Shown: positions 18,079-26,650 of the stretch, one piece after another
How positions within the stretch are numbered: the first letter of the stretch is position 1
How the letters are laid out: each line of letters opens with the position of its first letter
Assembly: GCA_001897605.1 (NCBI GenBank)
Contig: MKTL01000004.1
Span: 62,001-126,000 of the forward strand
Length of the DNA: 64,000 bases
Direction of reading: 5' to 3'
Origin: Clostridiales bacterium 38-18
GTDB lineage: Bacteria; Bacillota; Clostridia; Peptostreptococcales; Acidaminobacteraceae
The notes under the pieces: generated by a model
What the model was told of the DNA's origin: nothing
Databases searched by the model: none
Seen by the model: the letters and a program-made list of their open reading frames with translations, nothing else
Translations under genes and position numbers: made by a program

Positions 18079-18666
18079 CTAAAAATTATATCTAAGCAAC
18101 AAAATACATTGAGTTTCTAATTCTCTGAGTAGAATGTAATGACGATATTTTGTTTCAGCGATAGCGCGAACCCTATTTTCATCCAGCTTTTTATCAAACT
18201 CAACGATATCAACAGAAACCTTTTTCCAACCACATCTGATAAGCTTAGCGATGCCATCCGTATCCGCCATTTCTAACGGCATTGAACCGTAAACATTACC
18301 ATAAATGATCTCATGCGCCTGCCAAAACTCATTATGAGCCTCAATCGTGCCTGATTCCATCAGCTCTTCTGTTCGATCTCTTGAGTAAAGCTCGATTTCA
18401 TTTCCCTCATATATATTTTGAAAATACATAGGTTTATAAAGAAATTCTATCGTATTTATTATTCTGTATTCTTTCGATTTTGACTGCACCGGCTGTATAA
18501 TGATGTCTTCTTCATTAACATGTTGACTCCAGTAGTCATTCTTAATCTGTGTGACGATATTTTTAATCATCCTAACAAACATATCTACTTCTTCAGGGTC
18601 ATCACGTAACAAACAATCGCTTAGTCTCTCAACCGCCTCTTTCAAATCGTTTATTTGATAACTCAT
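18079..18666 (-). CDS. Unknown protein, translationally coupled to threonine aldolase
   Basis: I do not recognise this 195-residue protein. It is soluble and acidic, has no signal peptide or membrane segment, and opens with a helical, Leu-rich stretch (MSYQINDLKEAVERLSDCLL). Its middle contains YKPMYFQNIYEGNEIELYSRDRTEELM, and the C-terminal half (AHEIIYGNVYGSMPLEMADTD, then WKKVSVDIVEFDKKL) ends in a Leu-rich helix. The ATG overlaps the TGA of the aldolase gene (ATGA), and TTGGAGG before it lies in the aldolase's last codons, so the two are translationally coupled. A terminator follows its stop. Coding character is clear because of the coupling, ribosome site and terminator; the role is unknown. 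Confidence 0.85.
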   Translation of the reverse strand: MSYQINDLKEAVERLSDCLLRDDPEEVDMFVRMIKNIVTQIKNDYWSQHVNEEDIIIQPVQSKSKEYRIINTIEFLYKPMYFQNIYEGNEIELYSRDRTEELMESGTIEAHNEFWQAHEIIYGNVYGSMPLEMADTDGIAKLIRCGWKKVSVDIVEFDKKLDENRVRAIAETKYRHYILLRELETQCILLLRYNF

Positions 18667-19694
18667 TTTGCCTCCAAGATTTGTTTGATTTCTGTCACAA
18701 GCTTTTCAATCGCTTCTATCGGTGTCCAATAGTTGGTAACAAATCTGAATTCGCCATCTTCAGAGCCATTGACCTTGATTCCTGCATCTAGTAGTTTTTT
18801 TACAAACGCATCCTCAGTCAAATGGTTCAAACGAATTTTACAGAAAACCATGTTGATGTCTAATCGATCTTCTAATACGGTAATGCCTTCAATGGCATTG
18901 AGCTTTTCGGCTAGATATTTTGCACCCTCATGGTCTTCAACTAAGCGATCTACCATAGACTCTAAAGCAACAATTCCTGCTGCAGCAACAATTCCTGCTT
19001 GTCTTAAGCCGCCGCCCATTAGCTTTCTATTTTTGCGTGCTTTATCAATAAATGCTTTTTCTCCCACCAGCATAGACCCAATTGGTGCACATAGACCTTT
19101 AGAAAGACAGAACATAATTGAATCCGCGTATGCTGCAATCTGACTGGCAGGAACGCCTAACACAAGAGCCGCATTAAACAATCTAGCGCCATCTAAATGT
19201 ACAGGAATCTTCTTTTGTGAAGCCAACTCATAAATTGCTTTCATTTCACTTAATTTGACGACTGATCCTGAGGAATGCGCATTCTCCACACAAATCAAAC
19301 CAGTGTCAGGATAATGAATATCTTCTTCGCGAATCATGCGATTAATATCTTTAAGAGACATTGAACCATTAATTGAAGGAACCTGTCTTAATTGTACACC
19401 TGCAATCACAGCTGCAGCACCAACTTCATGCATAACGATATGACACGCATCTCCGACGATAACTTCATCGCCCCTTCTAGCATGCGTTAGCAATGCTAGC
19501 TGATTTCCGAAAGTCCCACTTGGAACGAATAATGCAGCTTCTTTACCTAATAATTTGGCACTCATTTCTTCAAGTCTTGCTACTGTAGGGTCATCCCCAT
19601 AAACATCATCGCCAACTAGCGCCTGAGCCATAGCCTTTCTCATCTCATCTGTTGGCAAAGTCACTGTATCACTTCTAAAATCAAAATATTGCAT
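18663..19694 (-). CDS. ltaE: Low-specificity threonine aldolase
   Basis: A 343-residue PLP enzyme of the beta-eliminating lyase family that cleaves L-threonine or allo-threonine to glycine and acetaldehyde. The start MQYFDFRSDTVTLPT is diagnostic, Lys199 in FCLSKGLCAPIGS binds PLP, and HLDGARLFNAAL is conserved. I chose the ATG at 19694 because AAGGTGAAG precedes it; starts at 19709 or 19727 would place this ribosome site inside the protein. It overlaps the following unknown gene by four bases. Together with the threonine dehydrogenase at 30.5-31.5 kb it gives two routes from threonine to glycine. Confidence 0.94.
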   Translation of the reverse strand: MQYFDFRSDTVTLPTDEMRKAMAQALVGDDVYGDDPTVARLEEMSAKLLGKEAALFVPSGTFGNQLALLTHARRGDEVIVGDACHIVMHEVGAAAVIAGVQLRQVPSINGSMSLKDINRMIREEDIHYPDTGLICVENAHSSGSVVKLSEMKAIYELASQKKIPVHLDGARLFNAALVLGVPASQIAAYADSIMFCLSKGLCAPIGSMLVGEKAFIDKARKNRKLMGGGLRQAGIVAAAGIVALESMVDRLVEDHEGAKYLAEKLNAIEGITVLEDRLDINMVFCKIRLNHLTEDAFVKKLLDAGIKVNGSEDGEFRFVTNYWTPIEAIEKLVTEIKQILEAK

Positions 19695-19793
19695 AATCTT
19701 CACCTTCATATAATTATTTTGTGCCATTTAGGTTATAATATATATAATTATACCATAGCGACTTAACTAAAAAAATACCTAAGGAGGACGCTT

Positions 19794-20870
19794 ATGAACG
19801 TGTTTGTTTCCAAAATCTTATTTGTCATCGTCTTTGCGTCACTTGTCATTGCAGGTTTATGGCTGAGTGTTAGAGTGTTCTTTATTGCAATCCCCTTTAT
19901 CATATCTTATCTGCTTTCAAAACCATTATCAAGATTTACTAGATGGCTACACAAAAAAATAAAAATTCCTTTTGGTATCTTAACCTTGCTAATTGTGTTG
20001 CTTTTTGTTTCATCCTTTATCTTCTTAATCTCCTTTTCAGTTTATCAATTTGCAATTTCCTTGAGTGGGTTTTCAACACATATATCATCAACAATAGATT
20101 CAATACAGTCACTAACAAGTAATTTACAGGATTTTGAGATCGATCTGCCCTGGCTAGATCAACCCCTCTCGTTAAACGATATGCTCTTACAGGGCTATAA
20201 CCTAATTTTCGAATCACTATCTAGTATTACGAACTCTGTAGTGGATACCTTATTAAGCATCCTCAAAACGATTCCTATTGTACTTTTTTTCTTCTTTTTT
20301 CTATTTATTTCACTCTACTTTTTCATCAAAGACCAGGATAGAGTAAATGAATTACTTAAAAAGGGTTATTCAAAAATAAATTCTTCTTTTTTGGTTCTAC
20401 TACTGAAAAAAACCAAGGAAACGCTATTTAACTACATTAAAGCTCAATTGATCTTAGTTAGCATTACCTTCACGATATCCTTAATCGGATTAACGATTCT
20501 GAAGATTCCATTTTCTCCTTTAATTGCGTTTTTAATTGCCTTTGTCGATTTAATTCCAATGGTTGGACCTGCCTTTGTTTATATGCCATGGATTGGTTTT
20601 ACTGTACTTATTTCCGAATATTCAACAAGTTTTGGACTACTTATCGCATATTTGGTAACGACACTAACTCGTCAAATTATAGAGCCCAAAATACTAAGTA
20701 GTAAGATTGGAACGCATCCGCTTATCACGATAATTTCAATGTATACATGCTATAGAATCTTTGGTGTAATCGGGTTTGTTTTGGGTGCGGTCTTAGTTAT
20801 GCTGGGCATAATCACACTTCAAACCTACAAAGAATTAAAAGCAAAAGACGAACATTCAACAAATTGTTGA
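19794..20870 (+). CDS. AI-2E family (PerM-like) membrane protein
   Basis: A 358-residue integral membrane protein with about seven to eight hydrophobic helices. The family signature is present in the C-terminal half: IPFSPLIAFLIAFVDLIPMVGP followed by a region around LVTTLTRQIIEPKILSSKIGTHPL. Members were first linked to autoinducer-2 export, but others act in sodium/proton transport or have no known substrate, so transport is all that should be concluded. TAAGGAGG precedes the ATG by seven bases. It is a single gene with the divergent aldolase operon upstream. A second, distantly similar family member is encoded at 62.7-63.8 kb. Confidence 0.88.
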   Translation: MNVFVSKILFVIVFASLVIAGLWLSVRVFFIAIPFIISYLLSKPLSRFTRWLHKKIKIPFGILTLLIVLLFVSSFIFLISFSVYQFAISLSGFSTHISSTIDSIQSLTSNLQDFEIDLPWLDQPLSLNDMLLQGYNLIFESLSSITNSVVDTLLSILKTIPIVLFFFFFLFISLYFFIKDQDRVNELLKKGYSKINSSFLVLLLKKTKETLFNYIKAQLILVSITFTISLIGLTILKIPFSPLIAFLIAFVDLIPMVGPAFVYMPWIGFTVLISEYSTSFGLLIAYLVTTLTRQIIEPKILSSKIGTHPLITIISMYTCYRIFGVIGFVLGAVLVMLGIITLQTYKELKAKDEHSTNC

Positions 20871-20948
20871 ACTTATTATAATTTTTGAATAACCCTGTTC
20901 GCATATTAAAACACAAGGAATGTAGAGATTTTTTGTTCAAATAAAATC

Positions 20949-20976
20949 TTTACATTTTTTTATGCCATGCTATAAT
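20949..20976 (+). promoter_or_regulatory. Promoter of the glutamine synthetase gene
   Basis: TTTACA (20949-20954) and TATAAT (20971-20976) are 16 bp apart; the expected start point is about 40 bases before the ATG. No GlnR or TnrA palindrome is obvious to me. Confidence 0.55.
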
Positions 20977-21024
20977 AATTCATATAATCGATGTGTGTAT
21001 ACAATTTTATAAGGAGGCAATAAA

Positions 21025-22926
21025 ATGCTATACGTCGTTAAGTCAGAAGACAAATCGCCAGCTAAACTAGCGGCACTTTTAAAGGAACATCCTGAAATTC
21101 AATTTCTTTCATTATTAGCTGTAGACTTCGGTAACAATCATACAGACGAAAAAATACCTGTAGAATTGGTAATCGATGATCTTGAAGATTTCTTAAAAGT
21201 GGGTATTCAAACAGATGGTTCATCCGTATACCTTCCTGAAATTGCTTCTATAAACAACGCAAAAGTTGATTTAATTCCTGATCTAGATGCGAACTGGGTA
21301 GTTGATTACAATTATGGACATATTCTACCAAGTGGAAAACCTTGTGGTTCACTTCTTATCCCTGCCTTTTTAGTTCATGATGACAAAGAAGTTTGTTCTA
21401 GAAGTGTTCTAAAAAATGCTGTTGTAAATTTCAAAAATGAGATTATCGAATTGTTTAAGGAAAATCCAACATTAGTAAACGATTATGAAGGCATTACTTC
21501 TGCTGATGACATTGATGACGTTATATTGACAAGCGCGACTGAACTTGAATTTTGGGTTAAAACGCCTGAATCAAAAACTGACATTGAAAAGCTTGCCACT
21601 TCACAAAATTTAAAAGAGCAATACTGGAAAAGAACCTATGGTCAAGTAAGAACTGCTTTGGAAAAATCACTTATGTCTTTGCAAAACTACGGTTTTGAGC
21701 CTGAAATGGGCCACAAAGAAGTTGGTGGCGTTGCCTCTAAATTATCTGGTACTAACATTCACACATCTGTTATGGAACAACTTGAAATCGACTGGAAGTA
21801 TGATAAAACGCTTCTAGCTGCAGATAAAGAATTATTAGCTAAAGATATCATCAAGGATGCATTTGAATCTTGTGGTTTAAGTGTTACCTTCCAAGCAAAA
21901 CCACTTGAAGGCGTTGCAGGAAGTGGCGAGCATCACCATATCGGCGCTGCACTTAAGCTTAAAAACGGTAAAATAATTAACTTATTTTCACCTATTGACA
22001 TGTCAAAGAACTATATGACAAAAGTTGGTTACGGTGCATTGATGGGTATTTTGAAAAACTACGAAATTATCAACCCATTTGTATCTTCTACAAACGACAG
22101 CTTAAACAGATTAAAACCTGGCTTTGAAGCTCCAGTTTGTATCGTTTCTTCTTTGGGTCACTCACCTGAGGTACCTTCAAGAAATAGAACGGTTTTAATT
22201 GGTTTGGTTAGAGATATGGGTAGCAAATACGCAACTCGTTTTGAATTAAGAGCACCAAACCCTAATTCAAACTCTTACCTTCTACTTGCTGCTGTATGCC
22301 AAGCGAGCTTACAAGGTATAAAAGCAACTTTAAAAAGTGGCTTAGACTTAGCAGCAGTTGAACAAAGCTTCAACAAAGGCTATGGCGAAAAACATTTCTA
22401 TTTAGAAGAAAACCGTACCTACAGAGCTGAGGAAGATGTATTTGAAGATTATTCGCCAGAGGAAAGAGATAAATTGTTTGGAATGCCTCCAAAAACAGTT
22501 TATGAAAACCTTCTTGCATTTGATCAAAATGCCGACAAAGCACAAGTTCTTCTCGGTAATAATGTATTTACAGATAAAATCATTGCTTCTTATAAATCTT
22601 TTATGTTAAGCGAATGGTCAATTGAACTTAAAGATAGAATTATTCCAGATCACTTAAAAACGATTAGAAGATTGGTAAAACTTCATACCGATGAAGAAAT
22701 TACTGATTTAGATATCGTTAACTGGGAAAAAATCAAAACACTAAAACATTATCTAATGAAAGATTCGCTTGATACGAAATCACTTTTTACTCGTATTAGA
22801 GAAGCTTTAGCTGATGGCAATTACTCACTTGCTTCACTTCTTCAAATTGAAATGAACGCACAGATGACTGCCCTCACAAAAATGTATTTAGATTACAGAC
22901 GCAATCTCCTCATTATCAGTGAATAA
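21025..22926 (+). CDS. glnA: Glutamine synthetase, long clostridial form
   Basis: At 633 residues this is longer than the classic ~440-residue type I enzyme and shorter than GlnN type III. A beta-grasp N-terminal domain with DGSSVYLPEIASINNAKVDL is followed by a catalytic domain with the metal/substrate motifs ATELEFWVK, EPEMGHKEVGG, GVAGSGEHHHIG and the Arg-rich FELRAPNPNSNS, so it should condense glutamate and ammonia with ATP. The last ~170 residues (from about LEENRTYRAEED) form an extra helical tail of unknown use. TAAGGAGG precedes the ATG by nine bases. The gene is monocistronic, with its own promoter and a very strong terminator; codon use is AT-rich and regular, suggesting high expression. 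Confidence 0.88.
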   Translation: MLYVVKSEDKSPAKLAALLKEHPEIQFLSLLAVDFGNNHTDEKIPVELVIDDLEDFLKVGIQTDGSSVYLPEIASINNAKVDLIPDLDANWVVDYNYGHILPSGKPCGSLLIPAFLVHDDKEVCSRSVLKNAVVNFKNEIIELFKENPTLVNDYEGITSADDIDDVILTSATELEFWVKTPESKTDIEKLATSQNLKEQYWKRTYGQVRTALEKSLMSLQNYGFEPEMGHKEVGGVASKLSGTNIHTSVMEQLEIDWKYDKTLLAADKELLAKDIIKDAFESCGLSVTFQAKPLEGVAGSGEHHHIGAALKLKNGKIINLFSPIDMSKNYMTKVGYGALMGILKNYEIINPFVSSTNDSLNRLKPGFEAPVCIVSSLGHSPEVPSRNRTVLIGLVRDMGSKYATRFELRAPNPNSNSYLLLAAVCQASLQGIKATLKSGLDLAAVEQSFNKGYGEKHFYLEENRTYRAEEDVFEDYSPEERDKLFGMPPKTVYENLLAFDQNADKAQVLLGNNVFTDKIIASYKSFMLSEWSIELKDRIIPDHLKTIRRLVKLHTDEEITDLDIVNWEKIKTLKHYLMKDSLDTKSLFTRIREALADGNYSLASLLQIEMNAQMTALTKMYLDYRRNLLIISE

Positions 22927-22964
22927 CCATAAAATCCCATCTCACTCCTATTCTTATTTCAAAG

Positions 22965-23003
22965 GGAAAAGGCTCAAGCATATGCTTGAGCCTTTTCCTT
23001 TTT
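22965..23003 (+). terminator. Strong intrinsic terminator of glnA
   Basis: A near-perfect 17-bp inverted repeat (GGAAAAGGCTCAAGCAT and its complement, 22965-22998) runs straight into TTTTTC. It sits between convergent genes and may serve both. Confidence 0.88.
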
Positions 23004-23038
23004 CATCTCATTCTCTCTTATTTCAAGTCGAAATTAAC

Positions 23039-24289
23039 TTATTCACCAAGTTTATGAACGAATAAACCACTTCTCAACTTTGGTTCGAACCAAGTTGATT
23101 TAGGTGGCATTACTTCACCCGCATTTGCGATGTCAATTAGGTCATCCATAGTTGTTGGATACATTGAGAACGCTACTGCAAGGCCTTCATTTACTCTTCT
23201 TTCTAGCTCGCCTAAACCTCTAATGCCACCAACAAAGTCGATTCTATCATCGGTTCTAGGGTTTTCGATGCCTAAAATCGGTTGCAGAAGGTTCTTTTGT
23301 AAAATAGAGACATCTAATCTATCGATTGGGTCATTTGCATCATAAGTACCTGGTTTTGCGGTTAATTTGTACCAAGCACCATCAAGATACATCCCGAAGG
23401 TTGCTCTGCTCATCGGTTTAAATGGACCCTCTTGAGTCGCTAACTCGTATTCAAACTTTTCACTAACCGCTTTTAAGAATGCGCCTTTATCATTGCCATT
23501 AAGATCTTTAACGATTCTGTTGTAATCCATAATGAACAAATCTTCATCAGGGAAAATAACAGCCATAAAATAGTTAAATTCTTCTGTACCATCATAATTA
23601 GGGAATTCTTCTCTGCGCTTTAAGCCAACTTTTACAGAAGATGCAGATCTGTGATGGCCATCTGCGATATATAAATAATCGATGCCATTGAATATTTCGT
23701 GGATTCTACTTACCAAAGCTTGATCATCTAATTTCCAGAAAATATGTGTGATTGCATCGTCAGAAGTAAAGTTGTAAATCGGCATGTGGAATTTAATCCA
23801 GTCATTGACGATATGATTGATCTCATCATTTTTTCTGTAGGTTAAAAATACAGGTTCAGTATTCGCGTCGCAATAATCAAAGTTGTTGATTCTATCTACT
23901 TCTTTAGCAGGACGTGTAAACTCGTGCTTTTTGATGATATCGTTCATATAATCGTCAATTGAAGTACAAGCTACGATCCCAGTTTGAACTCTGCCATTCA
24001 TTAATTGACGATAGATATAGTAAATAGGCTCAGAATCTTGCGACATGATGCCCTCAGCAACAAATTTGTCTAAATTTTTACGTGCTGTTTCATAAACCAA
24101 TTTATCATAATCGCCTACTGAATCAGGTAAATCAATTTCAGAACGAACGATGTGTAGATAAGAATTCGGATTTCCTTCAGCCATTTGTTTTGCTTCTTTA
24201 CGATTCATAACATCATAAGGTAAGCATGCTACTTGTTCAGCTAACTCTTGCTTTGGTACAATTCCTTTAAAAGGTCTAACTACTGCCAC
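23039..24289 (-). CDS. DUF1015 family protein of the serine operon
   Basis: A 416-residue soluble protein with the DUF1015 signatures AVVRPFKGIVPKQ at the N-terminus, LPYDVMNRKEA, YLHIVRSEI and YIADGHHRSASS. The start is GTG at 24289 with GGAGG six bases upstream. It is the last gene of a serC-like/serA/DUF1015 cluster transcribed from one promoter, an arrangement I recognise as recurrent in Clostridia. No phosphoserine phosphatase gene is present in the cluster, so a role tied to phosphoserine or serine is a reasonable inference, but the biochemical activity is not shown by the sequence. Confidence 0.88.
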   Translation of the reverse strand: MAVVRPFKGIVPKQELAEQVACLPYDVMNRKEAKQMAEGNPNSYLHIVRSEIDLPDSVGDYDKLVYETARKNLDKFVAEGIMSQDSEPIYYIYRQLMNGRVQTGIVACTSIDDYMNDIIKKHEFTRPAKEVDRINNFDYCDANTEPVFLTYRKNDEINHIVNDWIKFHMPIYNFTSDDAITHIFWKLDDQALVSRIHEIFNGIDYLYIADGHHRSASSVKVGLKRREEFPNYDGTEEFNYFMAVIFPDEDLFIMDYNRIVKDLNGNDKGAFLKAVSEKFEYELATQEGPFKPMSRATFGMYLDGAWYKLTAKPGTYDANDPIDRLDVSILQKNLLQPILGIENPRTDDRIDFVGGIRGLGELERRVNEGLAVAFSMYPTTMDDLIDIANAGEVMPPKSTWFEPKLRSGLFVHKLGE

Positions 24290-24319
24290 AATATACCTCC
24301 AAAATTTAATTATCTCAAA

Positions 24320-25234
24320 CTATAAGTTAAAATGCGCTTTGATTACAGTTATCGTTTCATCACCAATTCTTTCTTGTGCTTCACCTGTAGAAGCCCCTAT
24401 GTGAGGTGTGCAAGAAACCTTTGGATGGTTGATTAGCTCAAGATTCTTAGTTGGCTCTTCTTCAAAAACATCGATACCAGCGCCAGCTACTTTACCAGAA
24501 TTCAAAGCGTCAAGTAAGTCCTTTTCACAAACAACACCGCCACGAGCAGTATTGATAATGTAAACGCCATCCTTCATCATATCGAACTGCTCTTTTTTTA
24601 GTGTAGCACCAACATTTTTATCGAACGGAATGTGTAGTGAGATAAAATCAGAAACCTTTACTAGTTCGTCCATAGTCTTGTATTCAAATTCAGGATACTC
24701 AGCCAATTTACCGCGTCTATTTGTGTAAATAACATTCATACCAAGTGCTCTAGCTCTTACAGCAACTTCGTATGAAATTCTGCCCATACCGATTAAACCG
24801 AGAGTTTTACCTGAAAGTTCTATGCCAGTATATTTGTTTTTATTCCATTCACCATTTCTCATAGTTACATTAGAGATATGAATAAATCTTGCCAATGTGA
24901 ACATATGTCCAATTGCAAGCTCTGCAACAGCAGCACTTGACGAATTTGGTGTGTTTTTAACAGTAAAGCCTTGCTCAGCAGCATAAATATGATCAATATT
25001 GTCTATACCAACACCTGCTCTGATCATCAATTTAAGACGGCTTCCCTTTACTTGATCGATCAAATCTTTTCTGATTTTGGTAGCAGAACGTATAACGATA
25101 ACGTCAGTATCTCTTAATACGTCAACCAATGCATCTCCGTCGTAGTGATTTGTATCTACGACATGACCCAACTCAACAAGTGCGTCAACTGCACTTTTAT
25201 CCATGCCATCGTTTGCTAAAATTTTTAAAACCAT
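24320..25234 (-). CDS. serA: D-3-phosphoglycerate dehydrogenase
   Basis: A 304-residue D-isomer-specific 2-hydroxyacid dehydrogenase that oxidises 3-phosphoglycerate to phosphohydroxypyruvate, the first step of serine synthesis. The Rossmann motif GLIGMGRIS, the catalytic Arg in NTARGGVV, the Glu in DVFEEEP and the His in TPHIGAST are all present. It is the short form, without the C-terminal ACT domain that gives serine feedback. GGAGAGGGG stands before the ATG at 25234; a start at 25252 would include it in the protein. The assignment to SerA rather than another family member rests mainly on the neighbouring serC-like gene. Confidence 0.9.
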   Translation of the reverse strand: MVLKILANDGMDKSAVDALVELGHVVDTNHYDGDALVDVLRDTDVIVIRSATKIRKDLIDQVKGSRLKLMIRAGVGIDNIDHIYAAEQGFTVKNTPNSSSAAVAELAIGHMFTLARFIHISNVTMRNGEWNKNKYTGIELSGKTLGLIGMGRISYEVAVRARALGMNVIYTNRRGKLAEYPEFEYKTMDELVKVSDFISLHIPFDKNVGATLKKEQFDMMKDGVYIINTARGGVVCEKDLLDALNSGKVAGAGIDVFEEEPTKNLELINHPKVSCTPHIGASTGEAQERIGDETITVIKAHFNL

Positions 25235-25291
25235 GAGACCCCTCTCCTTCATAAGTTAGGGCAATTGTTGTCAATTGCCCTAGAATGGTAA

Positions 25292-26362
25292 TTATAAGCC
25301 AAGAATTTCTTCAATAACAGATAATAAAGTCTTTAGTTCATCAACTTGAGTATCAGCCATATGTGCAATTCTGAAGGTTAAGTCTTTAAGTTTACCATAA
25401 CCATTCGAGATCATATAACCGCGTTTAGCAAGTTCTTTATTTAAGTCAGAAACACTGATTTCTTTAGTGTTTTTTATTGTAGTGAGTGTATTAGAAGCAT
25501 ATTTTTCATCTGCTAACATTTCAAAGTGTTTATTTGCCCATTCTCTTGTGATTTTAGCCATTTCAAGGTGTCTAGCAAATCTATTTTCTTGTCCTTCAGC
25601 TAAAATATTATCTAATTGATAATCAAGAGCAAACATGTGAGATAAAGAAGGTGTAGATGGATATTGATAATCTTTATCTTGAATGTATTGATATAATTCA
25701 AGTAAGTCAAAGTATAAGCCTCTGTGTTCAACTTGCTCTGCAGCTGCTTTAGCTTTCTCAGAGAAAGTACAAATTGCCATACCTGCTGGCAAGCCTAAAC
25801 ATTTTTGAGTAGACGTGATACAAATATCTACGCCAAGCTTATCGACTTCAATTTTTGTACCTCCGAGAGAAGATACTGTATCTAAACAGAAAATCACTTC
25901 AGGATATTTTTTTACTACTTCAGCGATTTCATCGACTGGGTTCATAATACCAGTTGATGTTTCATTATGTGTAATGGTGATTAAATCGTATTTTCCAGTT
26001 GCCAATGCTTCTTCTACCATTTCAGGAGTGGTTGGTTGACCAAGCTCCGATTTGAAGATATCTGCAGGAACATTATTTGAGGTAGCCATTTTGTACCATC
26101 TATCCCCAAACGCACCAACAGAAAAAATTGCAGCTCTTTTACGTGTACAAGATCTAACTGCGCCTTCCATCAATCCACTACCTGAAGATGTTGAAAGTAG
26201 GATTTCGCTTTCTGTGTACATTAACTTTTTAAGCTTATCAGAAATACCTCTTTGTAAAGCAGAAGCATCTTTTGTTCTATGACCGATTTGCGGTGTTGCC
26301 ATTTTCAAAAGAACATCTTCTCTAACGTCTACAGGACCTGGAATAAACAATTTCTTATGCAT
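25292..26362 (-). CDS. Class V aminotransferase, probable phosphoserine aminotransferase
   Basis: A 356-residue PLP enzyme of the alanine-glyoxylate/serine-pyruvate aminotransferase group. The opening KLFIPGPVDVREDVLLKM, the STSSGSGLMEGAVRS phosphate-binding loop, the DTVSSLGG Asp motif and Lys187 in CITSTQKCLGLPAG are clear. It is not a classic SerC by sequence, but heading an operon with serA it most likely makes phosphoserine from phosphohydroxypyruvate; serine-glyoxylate transamination is the alternative. GAGGTGA precedes the ATG by six bases, and a 17-bp-spaced promoter lies 37-65 bases before the start. Confidence 0.88.
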   Translation of the reverse strand: MHKKLFIPGPVDVREDVLLKMATPQIGHRTKDASALQRGISDKLKKLMYTESEILLSTSSGSGLMEGAVRSCTRKRAAIFSVGAFGDRWYKMATSNNVPADIFKSELGQPTTPEMVEEALATGKYDLITITHNETSTGIMNPVDEIAEVVKKYPEVIFCLDTVSSLGGTKIEVDKLGVDICITSTQKCLGLPAGMAICTFSEKAKAAAEQVEHRGLYFDLLELYQYIQDKDYQYPSTPSLSHMFALDYQLDNILAEGQENRFARHLEMAKITREWANKHFEMLADEKYASNTLTTIKNTKEISVSDLNKELAKRGYMISNGYGKLKDLTFRIAHMADTQVDELKTLLSVIEEILGL

Positions 26363-26398
26363 TCAAATCACCTCAAAATTATTATTTAAATCAAGTTT

Positions 26399-26427
26399 AT
26401 CATATCATTTAATAGGGTGAATAACAA
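26399..26427 (-). promoter_or_regulatory. Promoter of the serine operon
   Basis: TTGTTA (26422-26427) and TATGAT (26399-26404) are 17 bp apart on the minus strand and place the start near 26391, about 30 bases before the ATG. I see no T-box or riboswitch in the remaining gap up to the degV terminator. Confidence 0.6.
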
Positions 26428-26594
26428 TATTTGTCCCACTAAGTTTTCCCCAAAATCTTTTAAATTTATTTCATATATTCAATTTTTTTTGCAATTTGAC
26501 ATCAATTTAACAATTCCTGGCATAAAAAATATTTTAGATAATTCTTCATGCAGTGAATTATCAGCTTTATCCACAAACAAGATTTTTGCTTAAT

Positions 26595-26630
26595 AAAAAA
26601 GTCGATTGAATTTAAAAACTCAATCGACTT
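26595..26630 (-). terminator. Terminator of degV
   Basis: An 11-bp stem (AAGTCGATTGA at 26599-26609 with its complement at 26620-26630) and a 10-base loop are followed on the minus strand by six Ts, 20 bp after the degV stop. Confidence 0.8.
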
Positions 26631-26650
26631 ACGTTTTATTCTTACATTAA

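Noticed and set aside
20856-20872. TTCAACAAATTGTTGAA palindrome at the AI-2E stop codon
   Set aside because: Seven AT-rich base pairs with a three-base loop and no proper T run; too weak to call a terminator.
23080-23100. GGTTCGAACC resembling a tRNA T-loop
   Set aside because: It lies inside the DUF1015 coding sequence with no acceptor or anticodon stems around it.
26428-26594. Possible T-box or other riboswitch ahead of the serine operon
   Set aside because: No T-box sequence, specifier stem or known aptamer block could be recognised; the gap is AT-rich and unstructured to the eye.
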